Assembly: GCA_002928955.1 (NCBI GenBank)
Contig: PERT01000018.1
Location: 1 to 55,077 of the forward strand
Length of the DNA stretch: 55,077 bases
DNA from: Hyphomicrobium sp.
GTDB taxonomy: Bacteria; Pseudomonadota; Alphaproteobacteria; Rhizobiales; Hyphomicrobiaceae
Direction of reading: 5' to 3'
The translations under genes were made by a program, and so were the position numbers. Below the pieces are notes generated by a model. That model made no database searches. It was given only the letters and a program-made list of their open reading frames with translations, and was not told the origin of the DNA. Shown piece by piece: positions 29,080 to 38,616 of this stretch; position 1 is the stretch's first letter, and every line of letters starts with the position of its first letter.

Positions 29080-30198
29080 GTGAAAGACGACGCACGCGTA
29101 ATCATGTTGGCAGCCGGAGGCACGGGCGGGCATTTGTTCCCCGCCTTCGCGCTGGCCGAAGAACTCGATCGGCGTGGCCGCATCGTCGACCTCGTCACCG
29201 ACATGCGCGGCGACCGCTACGGTACAGGCTTTCCAGCCCGTACGATCCACAAGGTTCCTTCGGCGACCGCATCAGGCCGCGATCCGCTGACGCTGGCGCG
29301 GGCCGCCGTCACGTTGGCTCGCGGGGTGGCAGCGGCGCATACGCTGCTCGCCCAGGTCAGGCCGAGCGTCGTCGTCGGCTTCGGCGGTTATCCGACGTTC
29401 CCGCCGCTGTTGGCGGCTCGGATGCGCGGCATTCCGACCGCCATTCATGAGCAGAACGCGGTGCTCGGCCGCGCCAACCGGATGCTTGCCAAAAGGGTCG
29501 GCGCCATTGCCACGTCTTTCGAGCGCACCAAGCTTCTGGATGGCCCGCTGCTGGAAAAAGCGTCATATACCGGAAATCCGGTACGCGACGTGGTGATCCG
29601 TGCGTCGGCAATACCGTTCCGGCCGCCCGAACCGAACGGTCAGCTGCGGCTCGTCGTGTTCGGCGGCAGCCAAGGCGCGCGCTTCTTCTCTGATACTGTA
29701 CCTGACGCACTGACGCGATTGCCCGCGCCGCTGCGGGCGAGGTTGGACGTCGTCCAGCAGACTCGCGTCGAGGATCTGGACCGGGTGCGGCAGGCCTATG
29801 CAGCGGCCGGAATTCAGGCGACCCTCGCGACGTTTTTCCGGGATCTTCCTGAGCGCATGGCCAATACCCATCTGGTGATCGGGCGTGCCGGCGCCTCGTC
29901 AGTCGCCGAATTGACCGTGATCGGTCGACCATCGATCCTGGTGCCCCTTCCGCATGCCCTCGACAACGACCAGTTGCAGAATGCGACGAGACTTGCCGAA
30001 TCGGGCGGAGCTTGGTGTATCGAGCAGAAGGATTTGACGATCGATCGGCTTGGCGGCGAAATTGCGCGGCTGGCGGGGGCACCCTTGGAGTTGCAGCAAG
30101 CCGCGGCAGCGGCCAAACTTCAGGGGCGGCCCGACGCAGTGAAGCGGCTCTCCGATCTGGTTGAGACGCTGGCTGGAACGGGGGGGCTGGCTCGCTGA
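29080..30198 (+). CDS. murG: UDP-GlcNAc:lipid I N-acetylglucosaminyltransferase
   Basis: MurG makes lipid II from lipid I on the cytoplasmic face. The blocks are LAAGGTGGHLFPAFALAEEL, GFGGYPTFPPLLAARM, HEQNAVLGRANRML, VFGGSQGARFFSDTVP, GRAGASSVAEL and PLPHALDNDQLQNA. The frame opens at GTG 29050 inside ftsW, but GTG 29080, eight bases after the ftsW stop, gives a family-like N terminus (MKDDARVIMLAAGG) and 372 residues. Neither start has a strong ribosome binding site, so coupling to ftsW is likely. Confidence 0.94.
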   Translation: MKDDARVIMLAAGGTGGHLFPAFALAEELDRRGRIVDLVTDMRGDRYGTGFPARTIHKVPSATASGRDPLTLARAAVTLARGVAAAHTLLAQVRPSVVVGFGGYPTFPPLLAARMRGIPTAIHEQNAVLGRANRMLAKRVGAIATSFERTKLLDGPLLEKASYTGNPVRDVVIRASAIPFRPPEPNGQLRLVVFGGSQGARFFSDTVPDALTRLPAPLRARLDVVQQTRVEDLDRVRQAYAAAGIQATLATFFRDLPERMANTHLVIGRAGASSVAELTVIGRPSILVPLPHALDNDQLQNATRLAESGGAWCIEQKDLTIDRLGGEIARLAGAPLELQQAAAAAKLQGRPDAVKRLSDLVETLAGTGGLAR

Positions 30199-30314
30199 CG
30201 AGTCCAAGGACAGGGTTCGATGACGTATCCGGTAGCCTCTCTCATGCGGGCGGATGCAAGGCGCGTTTTTGACATAATGCCGAGGGCCTAGAACTCCGAG
30301 GGAACTAACAGACC

Positions 30315-31736
30315 ATGCAAATGCCCCGTGACACCGGGACTTTTCATATCATTGGCATCGGCGGCATCGGCATGAGCGCGATCGCCGAGATCCTGATGGC
30401 CAAAGGCTATACGGTCCAGGGTAGCGACCAGAAAGACAGCGCCAACGTGCGCCGGCTGAGGTCGAAGGGCGTGCGCGTGTTCATCGGCCATGATGCGGTC
30501 AATCTGATCGGCGCGCGCCAGGTGGTGATCTCGTCGGCGGTCAAGCGCGGCAATCCGGAGTTCGACGCGGCACGAGCCAAGGGGCTGCCGATCATCCGCC
30601 GCGCCGAGATGTTGGCCGAGCTTATGCGCCTCTATTCGACCGTGTCCGTCACCGGAACCCACGGCAAGACCACCACCACCTCTCTCGTCAGTCACATCTT
30701 TACCGAGGGCGGGCTCGACCCGACGGTGATCACAGGCGGCATTATCAACGCGTGGGGTACGAACGCGCGGCTTGGCCAGGGCCGGTGGATGATTGTCGAA
30801 GCCGACGAGTCGGACGGCACGTTCGTACGCCTGCCGACTGAGATCGGCATCGTCACCAACATTGATCCCGAGCACCTCGACTACTTCAAGACGGTCGAGA
30901 ACATGCATCGCGAGTTCGAGGCGTTCTATCGATCGATCCCCTTCTATGGGCTCGCCGTGACCTGCATCGACCATCCGGTGGTGCGTGACATGATTGATCG
31001 GCTCGAACTGAGGCGCGACGGTCGGCCGCTGATCACGTACGGTACCCACGAGAATGCCGACATCGTGCTGCGAGGCATGCGTGTGGTCGGCTCTCGCACC
31101 GTGTTCGACGCCGATATCGGTGCCCGGTTGAAGGGTGGCGCCCGTGCTCTCCGCGGCTGGTCGGTGCCGATGCTCGGCACCCACAACGTGCTCAACGCTT
31201 TGGCGGCCATCGCTGTCGCGTCCGAGGCTGGGCTTCCGGATGCGGCGATCCGCGGCGGGCTCGCAAGCTTCTCGGGCGTCAAGCGACGTTTTCAGCCGAC
31301 CGGCACCTGGAATGGCGTCGAGATCTACGACGACTACGGCCACCATCCGGTCGAGATCGCCGCGGTCCTGGCGGCGGCGCGGGCAGGAGCCAAGGGCGCT
31401 GTAATCGCCGTGGTCGAGCCGCATCGCTATTCCCGCGTTCGTGATCTCTTCGGGGAGTTCTGCGCCTGCTTCAAGGACGCCGACAGCGTGATCGTCGCGC
31501 CGCTCTACTCGGCGGGCGAAAGCGCCATCGAAGGGATCGATCAGCACGCGCTGGCCGAAGGCATCCGGTCGACGGGGCACCGTGCCGTGATCGCCATCGA
31601 CAGTCCGCGCGACATCGTCGGGCTGATCCGGCGCTATGGCCGTCCCGGCGACATGGTGGTCTGCATGGGGGCAGGATCGTCGACCGAGTGGGCACACGCC
31701 CTGCCCGACTGGCTCGGCGCCGAGGCCGCTGAGTAG
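30315..31736 (+). CDS. murC: UDP-MurNAc:L-alanine ligase
   Basis: MurC starts the stem peptide by adding L-Ala to UDP-MurNAc. The N terminus GTFHIIGIGGIGMSAIAEIL binds UDP. The ATP loop VSVTGTHGKTTTTSLV lies near 109-124. VEADESDGTFVRLP, TNIDPEHLDYF, YDDYGHHPVEI and VVEPHRYSRVRDL are family blocks. 473 residues. GAGGGAA at about 30296-30302 serves the ATG. It lies 116 bases after murG. Confidence 0.96.
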   Translation: MQMPRDTGTFHIIGIGGIGMSAIAEILMAKGYTVQGSDQKDSANVRRLRSKGVRVFIGHDAVNLIGARQVVISSAVKRGNPEFDAARAKGLPIIRRAEMLAELMRLYSTVSVTGTHGKTTTTSLVSHIFTEGGLDPTVITGGIINAWGTNARLGQGRWMIVEADESDGTFVRLPTEIGIVTNIDPEHLDYFKTVENMHREFEAFYRSIPFYGLAVTCIDHPVVRDMIDRLELRRDGRPLITYGTHENADIVLRGMRVVGSRTVFDADIGARLKGGARALRGWSVPMLGTHNVLNALAAIAVASEAGLPDAAIRGGLASFSGVKRRFQPTGTWNGVEIYDDYGHHPVEIAAVLAAARAGAKGAVIAVVEPHRYSRVRDLFGEFCACFKDADSVIVAPLYSAGESAIEGIDQHALAEGIRSTGHRAVIAIDSPRDIVGLIRRYGRPGDMVVCMGAGSSTEWAHALPDWLGAEAAE

Positions 31737-31749
31737 CACTGTGTTCTCC

Positions 31750-31782
31750 TCTCCCCATGCCAAGCGCAGGGGCATGGGGAGA
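31750..31782 (+). promoter_or_regulatory. Hairpin between murC and murB
   Basis: A perfect 12-bp stem (31750-31761 with 31771-31782, core CTCCCCATGCC) encloses a 9-nt loop in the 123-base gap between murC and murB. AAAAGG follows rather than a T-tract, so it is not a classical terminator in this direction. It may be an mRNA processing or stability element, or attenuate the downstream genes. Confidence 0.6.
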
Positions 31783-31859
31783 AAAGGCCGCATAAGGGCC
31801 GGTCGCCGTCCAATGCTGCTTCTCCTCGACGGATGGACAAAGCGCGAGGTGCCGACGTG

Positions 31860-32822
31860 ATGTTTCCGGATCGAACCAACGAATTGAAGGCGGCGCTGCC
31901 GGACCTGCGCGGGCGCCTCATGGCAAATGCGCCGTTACGGGACATCACATGGTTTCGTGTCGGTGGTGCCGCCCAGGTTCTCTTCACGCCGGCCGATGAA
32001 GCCGATCTCGCCTATTTTCTCAAGTCGATCGGGCCGGAATGGCCGGTCTTCGTCATCGGGCTCGGCTCGAACCTTCTGGTCCGCGACGGCGGCGTGAGGG
32101 GTATTGTCGTCCGCCTCGGCCGCGGCTTCGGCGAAATAAGGGCCGAGCCGGGACACCGGCTGCGCGTCGGTACGGTCGTGCCCGATGTGAAGGCTGCCCG
32201 AGCCGCGGCGGAGGCCGGGATCAAGGGTTTGGCCTTCTATCGCGGTATTCCGGGGTCGATCGGTGGCGCACTCAGAATGAACGCCGGCGCCCATGACCGC
32301 GAGACCAAGGACGTGCTGGTCGAGGCGCGCGCCATCGATCGTTTCGGCGATATCCACGTGCTCGCGAACGCCGACATGGGGTTCACCTACCGGCACTGTG
32401 GCGTATCACCCGAATGGATTTTCACTGAAGCGCTGTTCCAGGGTGAGCCCGGCGCGACCGCCGATATCGTGCGAGAAATGGAAGTGGTTGCCGATTACCG
32501 GGAGAAAAATCAGCCGATCAAGGAACGTACCGGCGGCTCGACATTCAAGAACCCTCCTGGCCACAGCGCCTGGAGGCTCGTTGACGCGGCGGGTTGCAGG
32601 GGCTTGCGCATCGGTGGTGCGAAGGTGTCCGAGATGCACTGCAACTTTCTGATCAACGATGCCGAGGCCTCGGGCGAGGATGTCGAGCGGCTTGGCGAGA
32701 CGGTGCGCGCGCGCGTGAAAGACAGCTCGGGCGTGACACTCGAATGGGAGATTATCCGTTTGGGTGAGCCGCTTCCTGGACGCGAGAAGGGCGAGGCGCT
32801 GGCCGGCAAGGTGACGTCATGA
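31860..32822 (+). CDS. murB: UDP-N-acetylenolpyruvoylglucosamine reductase
   Basis: MurB reduces UDP-GlcNAc-enolpyruvate to UDP-MurNAc with FAD and NADPH. Blocks are [34 protein letters not shown] (FAD binding), [43 protein letters not shown] (catalytic Ser region) and [15 protein letters not shown]. The frame opens at 31833, but GAGGT at 31846-31850 favours ATG 31860, giving 320 residues. Its stop overlaps the ddl start (ATGA, 32819-32822). Confidence 0.96.
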   Translation: MFPDRTNELKAALPDLRGRLMANAPLRDITWFRVGGAAQVLFTPADEADLAYFLKSIGPEWPVFVIGLGSNLLVRDGGVRGIVVRLGRGFGEIRAEPGHRLRVGTVVPDVKAARAAAEAGIKGLAFYRGIPGSIGGALRMNAGAHDRETKDVLVEARAIDRFGDIHVLANADMGFTYRHCGVSPEWIFTEALFQGEPGATADIVREMEVVADYREKNQPIKERTGGSTFKNPPGHSAWRLVDAAGCRGLRIGGAKVSEMHCNFLINDAEASGEDVERLGETVRARVKDSSGVTLEWEIIRLGEPLPGREKGEALAGKVTS

Positions 32823-33784
32823 GCAAGTTCGGTTCGCCACCACCGCGCACGTTCGGCCATGTTGCGGTTTTGAAGGGCGGGTTGTCGGCCGAGCGTGAGG
32901 TGAGCCTGAAATCGGGCGCCGCCGTTGCCGCTGCACTGGCGGGCGAAGGCTATCGGGTGACCGAAATCGATGTCGGCCGCGACATCGCGGGGCAACTGAT
33001 GAACCTCAACCCGGACGTTTGCTTCAATGCGCTGCATGGCCGCTTTGGAGAGGATGGCTGCATGCAGGGTATCCTCGAAACGCTCGCCATCCCCTACACG
33101 CACTCGGGTGTGATGGCGTCGGCGCTGGCCATGCACAAGGAGCGTGCCAAGGCGGTCATGCGAATCGCAGGCGTTCCGGTTGCGAATGCCCGGCTTCTGA
33201 CCCGGCACGAGGCGGCGACGAGGCATGCGATCGAGCCGCCGTACGTGGTCAAGCCGGTGGCCGAAGGTTCGAGCGTCGGCGTGGTGATCGTCGGGCCGGG
33301 CGCCAACCGTCCGCCGGATGCGATCGCGGCTGGTGGCGCTCCAGACGACCTGCTGATGGCCGAGCGCTATATCGGCGGCCGCGAGCTGACCGCGGCGGTT
33401 ATCGGCGACGTTGTCACAGACGTGATCGAGATCGTGCCGAAAGCGGGCCTCGTGTTCTACGATTTCGAGGCCAAATACGCTCCCGGTGGATCTCGGCATC
33501 AGCTTCCGGCCGAACTTTCACCGAATGTTTACCAAATGATCCGGAAATACACATTGTTGGCGCATCAGGCGCTCGGCTGCCGGGGTGTGTCGCGCACGGA
33601 TTTCCGTTTCGACGATACGGCGGGCGGTACGGGCGAGCTGATTTGTCTGGAAGTGAATACGCAACCGGGCATGACGGGAACATCCCTCGTGCCGGAACTT
33701 GCGGCATACGCGGGCTGGTCGTTCGGCGAGCTCGCGCGCTGGATCGTCGAGGATGCGAGTTGCAACAGGTCGGACGTGAGGTAG
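32819..33784 (+). CDS. ddl: D-alanine:D-alanine ligase
   Basis: An ATP-grasp enzyme making the D-Ala-D-Ala used by Mur[20 protein letters not shown] begins the N-terminal domain. Other blocks are [62 protein letters not shown] and [16 protein letters not shown] (metal ligands). 321 residues. Coupled to murB by overlap. The dcw position suggests the ddlB type. Confidence 0.95.
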   Translation: MSKFGSPPPRTFGHVAVLKGGLSAEREVSLKSGAAVAAALAGEGYRVTEIDVGRDIAGQLMNLNPDVCFNALHGRFGEDGCMQGILETLAIPYTHSGVMASALAMHKERAKAVMRIAGVPVANARLLTRHEAATRHAIEPPYVVKPVAEGSSVGVVIVGPGANRPPDAIAAGGAPDDLLMAERYIGGRELTAAVIGDVVTDVIEIVPKAGLVFYDFEAKYAPGGSRHQLPAELSPNVYQMIRKYTLLAHQALGCRGVSRTDFRFDDTAGGTGELICLEVNTQPGMTGTSLVPELAAYAGWSFGELARWIVEDASCNRSDVR

Positions 33785-33798
33785 GGGATCGCCCGCGG

Positions 33799-34785
33799 AT
33801 GCACTATGTGCCCGCGCAAGTCTATCGTGGCGTCGGTGAAACCGCCGTCCTGCCCTCGAGACCGGCCGAACCCGCCCCCCGGATTGACCGGCCATCGACG
33901 GCCAAAGGCATACGCCGCGAACGTTCGGCTCGGTCGCCGGCACGCGACGGATCGCGCCGTTCCTCCCGGTCACGATCCTGGGCTCGTATCCTGCGCGGGC
34001 GGGCGGCACTGGTCGCGGTCGCAATTTGCGGTGCGCTGGCCTTTACCACCGTCACTGATGGCGGCCGCACGGCGCGCGTGGTGTCTCCGCTACTCCCAGA
34101 GCTCGACGCCGTCCTTGGCTTGGCTGGGTTCGGCCTCGATCAAGTCGCTATCGCCGGCCACCGTTTCACGACCGACATCGACATTCTCGATGCACTCGAC
34201 CTGCCGAATGCCCGCACATGGGCGCAATTCGACAGCGAACAAGCACGCATGCGCATCGAGCGGCTGCCATGGGTTGCAACGGCCACGTTGACCCGACGCT
34301 ATCCTGGCCGGCTCGACGTCAAGGTGGTCGAGCGCAAGGCCGTGGCGGTCTGGCAGCACGGATCCCGAGAGACGCTGATCGATATCACGGGGCGAAACCT
34401 GTCGGACATCCGGCCGGGCACAGTCGCCGGTTTGCCGCGCTACCAAGGCGAAGGCGCCGACGTCGAGGCCGCCGCCCTCGCAGCCGTTGTCGCGCGCCAC
34501 CCCGAAGTTCAGAGCCGGATGAAAGTCGCGGAACGCGTCGCCGGCAGGCGGTGGTCATTGCACCTCGACAATGGAACCACTTTGCACTTGCCACCAGACC
34601 GCGAGGCACTGGTTCTCGACGGCTTGCTGTCGCGCACGCGGCTGTTGCGGCTCGTTACCGAGCCGGGCCGGGTGGTCGATCTCAGGGCGCCGGGCCGCAT
34701 CGCGATCCGATCGCAGTCTTCCGCCAGTGCTCTTTCCGCGAGCCCCCTCCAGGCGGTTGGGCGCCTCGTTAAGGCCGGGGAGTGA
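33799..34785 (+). CDS. ftsQ: Cell division protein FtsQ
   Basis: A bitopic divisome scaffold. The N-terminal cytoplasmic part (about 1-55) is very Arg/Ser rich. A membrane segment lies at about 58-75 (AALVAVAICGALAFTTVT). A POTRA domain follows (QVAIAGHRFTTDIDILDALDL, RIERLPWVATATLTRRYPGRLDVKVVERKAVAVW), then the FtsQ beta domain. The open frame extends back through ddl to 33019, but ATG 33799, 14 bases after the ddl stop, gives a normal N terminus and 328 residues. AGGGGA near 33785 may be the ribosome binding site. Confidence 0.93.
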   Translation: MHYVPAQVYRGVGETAVLPSRPAEPAPRIDRPSTAKGIRRERSARSPARDGSRRSSRSRSWARILRGRAALVAVAICGALAFTTVTDGGRTARVVSPLLPELDAVLGLAGFGLDQVAIAGHRFTTDIDILDALDLPNARTWAQFDSEQARMRIERLPWVATATLTRRYPGRLDVKVVERKAVAVWQHGSRETLIDITGRNLSDIRPGTVAGLPRYQGEGADVEAAALAAVVARHPEVQSRMKVAERVAGRRWSLHLDNGTTLHLPPDREALVLDGLLSRTRLLRLVTEPGRVVDLRAPGRIAIRSQSSASALSASPLQAVGRLVKAGE

Positions 34786-34790
34786 TGCCG

Positions 34791-36113
34791 ATGAGCACGA
34801 CGACGACCAAGCACGGCGGCCCGACGAAGCACGGCCTTCATTATCGCGGCCCAACGGGTCGCGAGACGGCCGGCGCGATTGGAGTGCTCGATATCGGCAC
34901 ATCCAAGATCGCTTGTCTCATTGCCTCCATCGAGCCGCGCGGACCAGACCATGGCGGAGTACCCAAGGCCCGCGTTCTCGGTGTCGGCTATCAACGTTCT
35001 CGCGGGGTCAAGGCGGGTGTCATCACCGACCTCGATGAGGCCGAGGAGGCGGTGCGGGCCGCCGTTGGCCAGGCCGAGAGGATGGCTGGCTTGAACCTGA
35101 GCAGCGTGCTGGTCGCCGTCTCGTGCGGCCGGCTCAAGTCGCGCACCTACACGGCGAACGGCGACGTCGAAACAGGTGTCGTCGGCGATGGCGATGTTCA
35201 ACGCGTGATGGACGGCGGCCGCGCCTACGCCGAGCGCGACGGCCGGACGCTTGTTCATCTCAACCGTCTCGGCTTCCGGCTCGATCGGGCGGCGCAGGTG
35301 CATGACCCACGTGGAATGGCCGCTCACACTCTGTCGGCCGACCTACACGCAGTGACCGCGGATGATGCAACCGTGCGCAACTTGATGATGGCGGTTGAGC
35401 GCTGCCACCTTGCGGTTGGGGGCCTCGTTGCTGCGCCATATTCCAGCGGTCTGGCCGCCACCACCGACGACGAGCGGCGGCTGGGCGTCACCTGTATCGA
35501 CATCGGAGGTGGTGCTGCAACCCTGGCGGCGTTCGCCGAAGGCCACTTGATCTTTGTCGACGCCATTCCTGTTGGCGGCAATCATCTCACCTTCGATATT
35601 GCGCGGGCGTTGCAGACACCGGTTGCAGAAGCCGAGCGAATCAAAGCGCTTTATGGCACACTGGTTGAAGCGAATTCAGACGAGCACGAGTCGTTCGCCT
35701 ACCCGTTGACCACCGAAGACGAGGGATCGTCGAACCGGGCGACGCGGGCACAACTTAGGAACATCATTCAGCCCCGCGTTTCCGGGCTGCTTGCCTTGAT
35801 CGCAGAACGGCTGGATCGCAGTGGCATTCGCGGAGACGCGGTTTCACGGCTTGTTCTGACCGGCGGTACCAGCCAACTCGTCGGGTTGGCCAATGTGGCG
35901 GCGTCTACTCTCGGACGACGGGTGAGGGTCGCCGGAGTACCTCAAGTCGCCGGACTACCGGGCGGGGTCGCTAAACCGGCGTTTGCTGTCGCGGCCGGTT
36001 TGTTGGTCTCAGCCGCGCGTCCGGCAACTCGTTCGGTGGCCTTCATGGACAGATCGGGTTCGGACAGTGGATATCTGAAGCGCGTTGGTAACTGGTTGCG
36101 CGAGGGGTTCTGA
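34791..36113 (+). CDS. ftsA: Cell division protein FtsA
   Basis: An actin-like ATPase that tethers FtsZ to the membrane and recruits later divisome proteins. Blocks are GVLDIGTSKIACLIA (phosphate 1), VITDLDEAEEAVRAAV, TCIDIGGGAATLAAFAEGHL (phosphate 2), DAIPVGGNHLTFDIARAL and LTGGTSQLVGLANVA (adenosine). The C-terminal amphipathic tail SGYLKRVGNWLREGF fits membrane binding. GTG 34782 and ATG 34785 are possible starts, but GGGGAG at 34777-34782 sits eight bases before ATG 34791, giving 440 residues. The distance to ftsZ is unusually long, filled by a palindromic repeat. Confidence 0.95.
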   Translation: MSTTTTKHGGPTKHGLHYRGPTGRETAGAIGVLDIGTSKIACLIASIEPRGPDHGGVPKARVLGVGYQRSRGVKAGVITDLDEAEEAVRAAVGQAERMAGLNLSSVLVAVSCGRLKSRTYTANGDVETGVVGDGDVQRVMDGGRAYAERDGRTLVHLNRLGFRLDRAAQVHDPRGMAAHTLSADLHAVTADDATVRNLMMAVERCHLAVGGLVAAPYSSGLAATTDDERRLGVTCIDIGGGAATLAAFAEGHLIFVDAIPVGGNHLTFDIARALQTPVAEAERIKALYGTLVEANSDEHESFAYPLTTEDEGSSNRATRAQLRNIIQPRVSGLLALIAERLDRSGIRGDAVSRLVLTGGTSQLVGLANVAASTLGRRVRVAGVPQVAGLPGGVAKPAFAVAAGLLVSAARPATRSVAFMDRSGSDSGYLKRVGNWLREGF

Positions 36114-36120
36114 GAGCGGC

Positions 36121-36298
36121 CTGGTGTTCCGCTTGTTCTGGTCCTGACATCTGCTTCCCGCCGCAGCGCGGTACGGAGCAAATGTCGGAACCGTAAGGAA
36201 TGCGAGCAACTCTATAATTCTCGCGTAGCTTTTGCATTTGGGGTTTGGTGCCTGGACCAGCCGCGCGTAGGGACCAAACGTCAGCGACGCTACGCTAG
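36121..36298. repeat. CTAGTG palindromic repeat, classes A and B, between ftsA and ftsZ
   Basis: A divergent class A palindrome (36121-36206, stem GACATCTGCT paired with AGCAAATGTC) is followed by the spacer CAACTCTATAATT and a complete class B palindrome (36220-36298, left end CTCGCGTAGC, right end GCTACGCTAG). The class B stem has changed on both arms relative to the other copies (GCGTAGC with GCTACGC in place of GTGTAGC with GCTACAC), so pairing is kept. The spacer contains TATAAT. It begins eight bases after the ftsA stop. Confidence 0.85.
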
Positions 36299-36404
36299 GC
36301 CAAGACAAGGCCGAGACTGGCGCCTCGATCCAGCCGCAGCGGCGACGATCAGAGGCCCGGACTTTCTGGTGGCTTCGACGAACCGAGAGTGAAACGAGGG
36401 CCGC

Positions 36405-38321
36405 ATGAGCATCAAGCTGCAGCTTCCGAAAATCCTGGATCTCAGGCCCCGATTGACGGTTGTCGGTGTCGGTGGCGCGGGCTGCAATGCCGTTAACAAC
36501 ATGATCGCTGCCGGCCTGACCGGTGTCGAATTCATCGTGGCCAACACGGATGCGCAGGCGCTCGCGGCCTCCAGCGCAGAGCAGCGAATCCAACTTGGCA
36601 CCAATCTGACGGAAGGTCTCGGGGCCGGGTCCAAGCCTGAAATCGGCGAAGCTGCGGCCGAGGAAGCGATCGAGGAGATCCGCGCGCACGTGGCCGGATC
36701 GCATATGCTGTTCATCGCGGCCGGCATGGGGGGCGGCACCGGCACAGGTGCGGCGGCAGTCATTGCGCGCACGGCGAAGGAACTTGGCGTGCTGACGGTC
36801 GGTATCGTCACCAAGCCATTCCAGTTCGAGGGAACACGGCGGCAGCGAATCGCGGAAGCCGGCATCGCCGAGCTTAAAGCCAGTGTCGACACGCTCATTG
36901 TCATCCCGAACCAAAATCTATTCCGTATCGCCAACGACAAGACGACGTTCGCCGAAGCCTTCGTATTGGCTGATCAGGTGCTATATTCCGGTGTCGCTTG
37001 CATCGTCGACCTGATCGTGAAGGAAGGTCTCATCAATCTCGATTTCGCCGACGTGCGCACGATCATGAGTGGCATGGGCACGGCGATGATGGGCACCGGC
37101 GAGGCTGCGGGGGATCGTCGCGCGATCATGGCCGCTGAGGAAGCGATCGCCAATCCGCTCCTCGACGACATCACATTGAAGGGCGCCAAAGGCCTCTTGC
37201 TTTCCATCACGGGCGGTCGCGACCTTACACTCTACGAGGTCGACGAGGCCGCGAGCCGCGTGCGGCAAGAGGTCGATCCCGAAGCCAACATCATTGTTGG
37301 CGCAACCTTCGATGAAAGTCTGGGCGACCGGGTGCGGGTGTCGATTGTCGCGTCGGGCATGGCGCGAGCGGGCGGCGATGCCGGACGGTCTCAGTCGGCG
37401 GCCGATCAAGTTGCCTGGCCCAAGAAGCCGAGCGCCCAGCCGCCACCAGCGCAGAGCCCTTCGCAGCCGAACCCGCCGCAGGCCGTCCAGGCATCGGCTT
37501 CTCCCTACCCGGCATTACACCCGAGCACCGAGTCGCAATCGGCGCGCGCCGCGCGGCCTGATTCGCATCCGCAGGATCTGCAGCGCCGTCTTACGAACGC
37601 GATGCAGTCCGGCCCGCCCGGTGGCGCGGTCGTCCACCCGGTTTCCGAGCTCACGCGCGGAGAAGCCGCCCAGCCGTACCCTGGGGTTATGCCGCACAGG
37701 CATGATCCGCCGCGTCAGTCACCGGGGGGCGGCGGTCAGACTTGGCGCGCGCCGGGCAACGTGCTCATCGAGGAGGGCGCGATGCCACCCTATGCGGCTG
37801 ACCATGCGGCGCTTGGTCCGGCCAGCGAAGTCTACGGCCGCGAACTTTCGGGTTCTGGCTACGATACGGGCATGCATCCCGATGACTTCGTCCCGGCACC
37901 ATCGGCCGAAATCCGCCGCAAGTCGCCACGAATGCCCGATCTCGAGGAATTCCCGGTGGTCGGCCAGCGCGACTATCGGGCCAAGTCGGACGGATTGCCG
38001 CCGGTTCGCGGTACCAGCGATCCGTCACGGAGCGGATGGGGCGGACAGAGCGGACAGCCAGTTGGCCAGTCCATTGGCCGGAAGCCCGGGTTGCTGCAGA
38101 GGCTGACCGGCATGGGGCGTCGCGGCAACGACTTGGCAGCGGATTCGGATGCCCGTTCGGCGTATGGAGCCGCGGCCAGAGGCGCGGGAGCCGACGGGAC
38201 CGGAGCAGGCGGGCGGGGTCGCCAGCCAGATGCGCAGAGGGCGGATCATCCCGATTCGGCCGCCAGCAAATCCACTCATGGCGTTGATCTTCCAGTGTTT
38301 TTCAATCGCGAGCTGAAGTAG
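36405..38321 (+). CDS. ftsZ: Cell division GTPase FtsZ with long linker
   Basis: The tubulin-like ring-forming GTPase. The GTPase core (about 12-325) has [22 protein letters not shown], the tubulin signature GGGTGTG at 109-115, [14 protein letters not shown] and the [16 protein letters not shown]7 loop. Residues about 326-625 are a Pro/Ser/Gln/Gly-rich disordered linker of about 300 residues, long even for this class. The C-terminal peptide [11 protein letters not shown] (628-638) keeps the D-[IL]-P-x-F pattern for FtsA binding but differs from the common IPAFLRRQ form. GAGGG lies four bases before the ATG. Confidence 0.96.
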   Translation: MSIKLQLPKILDLRPRLTVVGVGGAGCNAVNNMIAAGLTGVEFIVANTDAQALAASSAEQRIQLGTNLTEGLGAGSKPEIGEAAAEEAIEEIRAHVAGSHMLFIAAGMGGGTGTGAAAVIARTAKELGVLTVGIVTKPFQFEGTRRQRIAEAGIAELKASVDTLIVIPNQNLFRIANDKTTFAEAFVLADQVLYSGVACIVDLIVKEGLINLDFADVRTIMSGMGTAMMGTGEAAGDRRAIMAAEEAIANPLLDDITLKGAKGLLLSITGGRDLTLYEVDEAASRVRQEVDPEANIIVGATFDESLGDRVRVSIVASGMARAGGDAGRSQSAADQVAWPKKPSAQPPPAQSPSQPNPPQAVQASASPYPALHPSTESQSARAARPDSHPQDLQRRLTNAMQSGPPGGAVVHPVSELTRGEAAQPYPGVMPHRHDPPRQSPGGGGQTWRAPGNVLIEEGAMPPYAADHAALGPASEVYGRELSGSGYDTGMHPDDFVPAPSAEIRRKSPRMPDLEEFPVVGQRDYRAKSDGLPPVRGTSDPSRSGWGGQSGQPVGQSIGRKPGLLQRLTGMGRRGNDLAADSDARSAYGAAARGAGADGTGAGGRGRQPDAQRADHPDSAASKSTHGVDLPVFFNRELK

Positions 38322-38616
38322 GCGAAACGTCGCCGCTAACTGCCTCCAGGGGCCGAGTGTCGAATTGCAACACGCAGTAACAGAATGAAAGAAACCGTGA
38401 TTTGTCCGGCTGGTGTGACCGAACTATCGTCTTTTTAACGAATGCAGTTTCGATTCGCTAAGTGGCTACTCCCGTTCCGCTATGAGAAGCGTTGAGTGCC
38501 GGATTTCAAGAGGCCAAAGCGACTCGATTTGACTGTATGTCGGGGGGTGAAGCAGGCTCGCCGGGGCTGGGAAAACTGGCGAGATTGCTGGGGCAGATAT
38601 CGAGGGACGGCGAAAC
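38322..38616 (+). other. ftsZ-lpxC intergenic region
   Basis: No gene is seen in these 295 bases. The sequence becomes A/T-richer around 38380-38460, where a promoter for lpxC is plausible, but I cannot identify convincing -35 and -10 boxes. GAGGGA near 38602 is the lpxC ribosome binding site. No terminator is obvious after ftsZ. Confidence 0.4.

Noticed and set aside
30264-30290. TTGACATAAT before murC as a promoter
   Set aside because: The -35-like and -10-like hexamers are adjacent rather than about 17 bases apart, so no proper promoter is formed.
30288-31793. 501-codon open frame antisense to murC
   Set aside because: murC is unambiguous, and the antisense protein resembles no family and has shadow-type composition.
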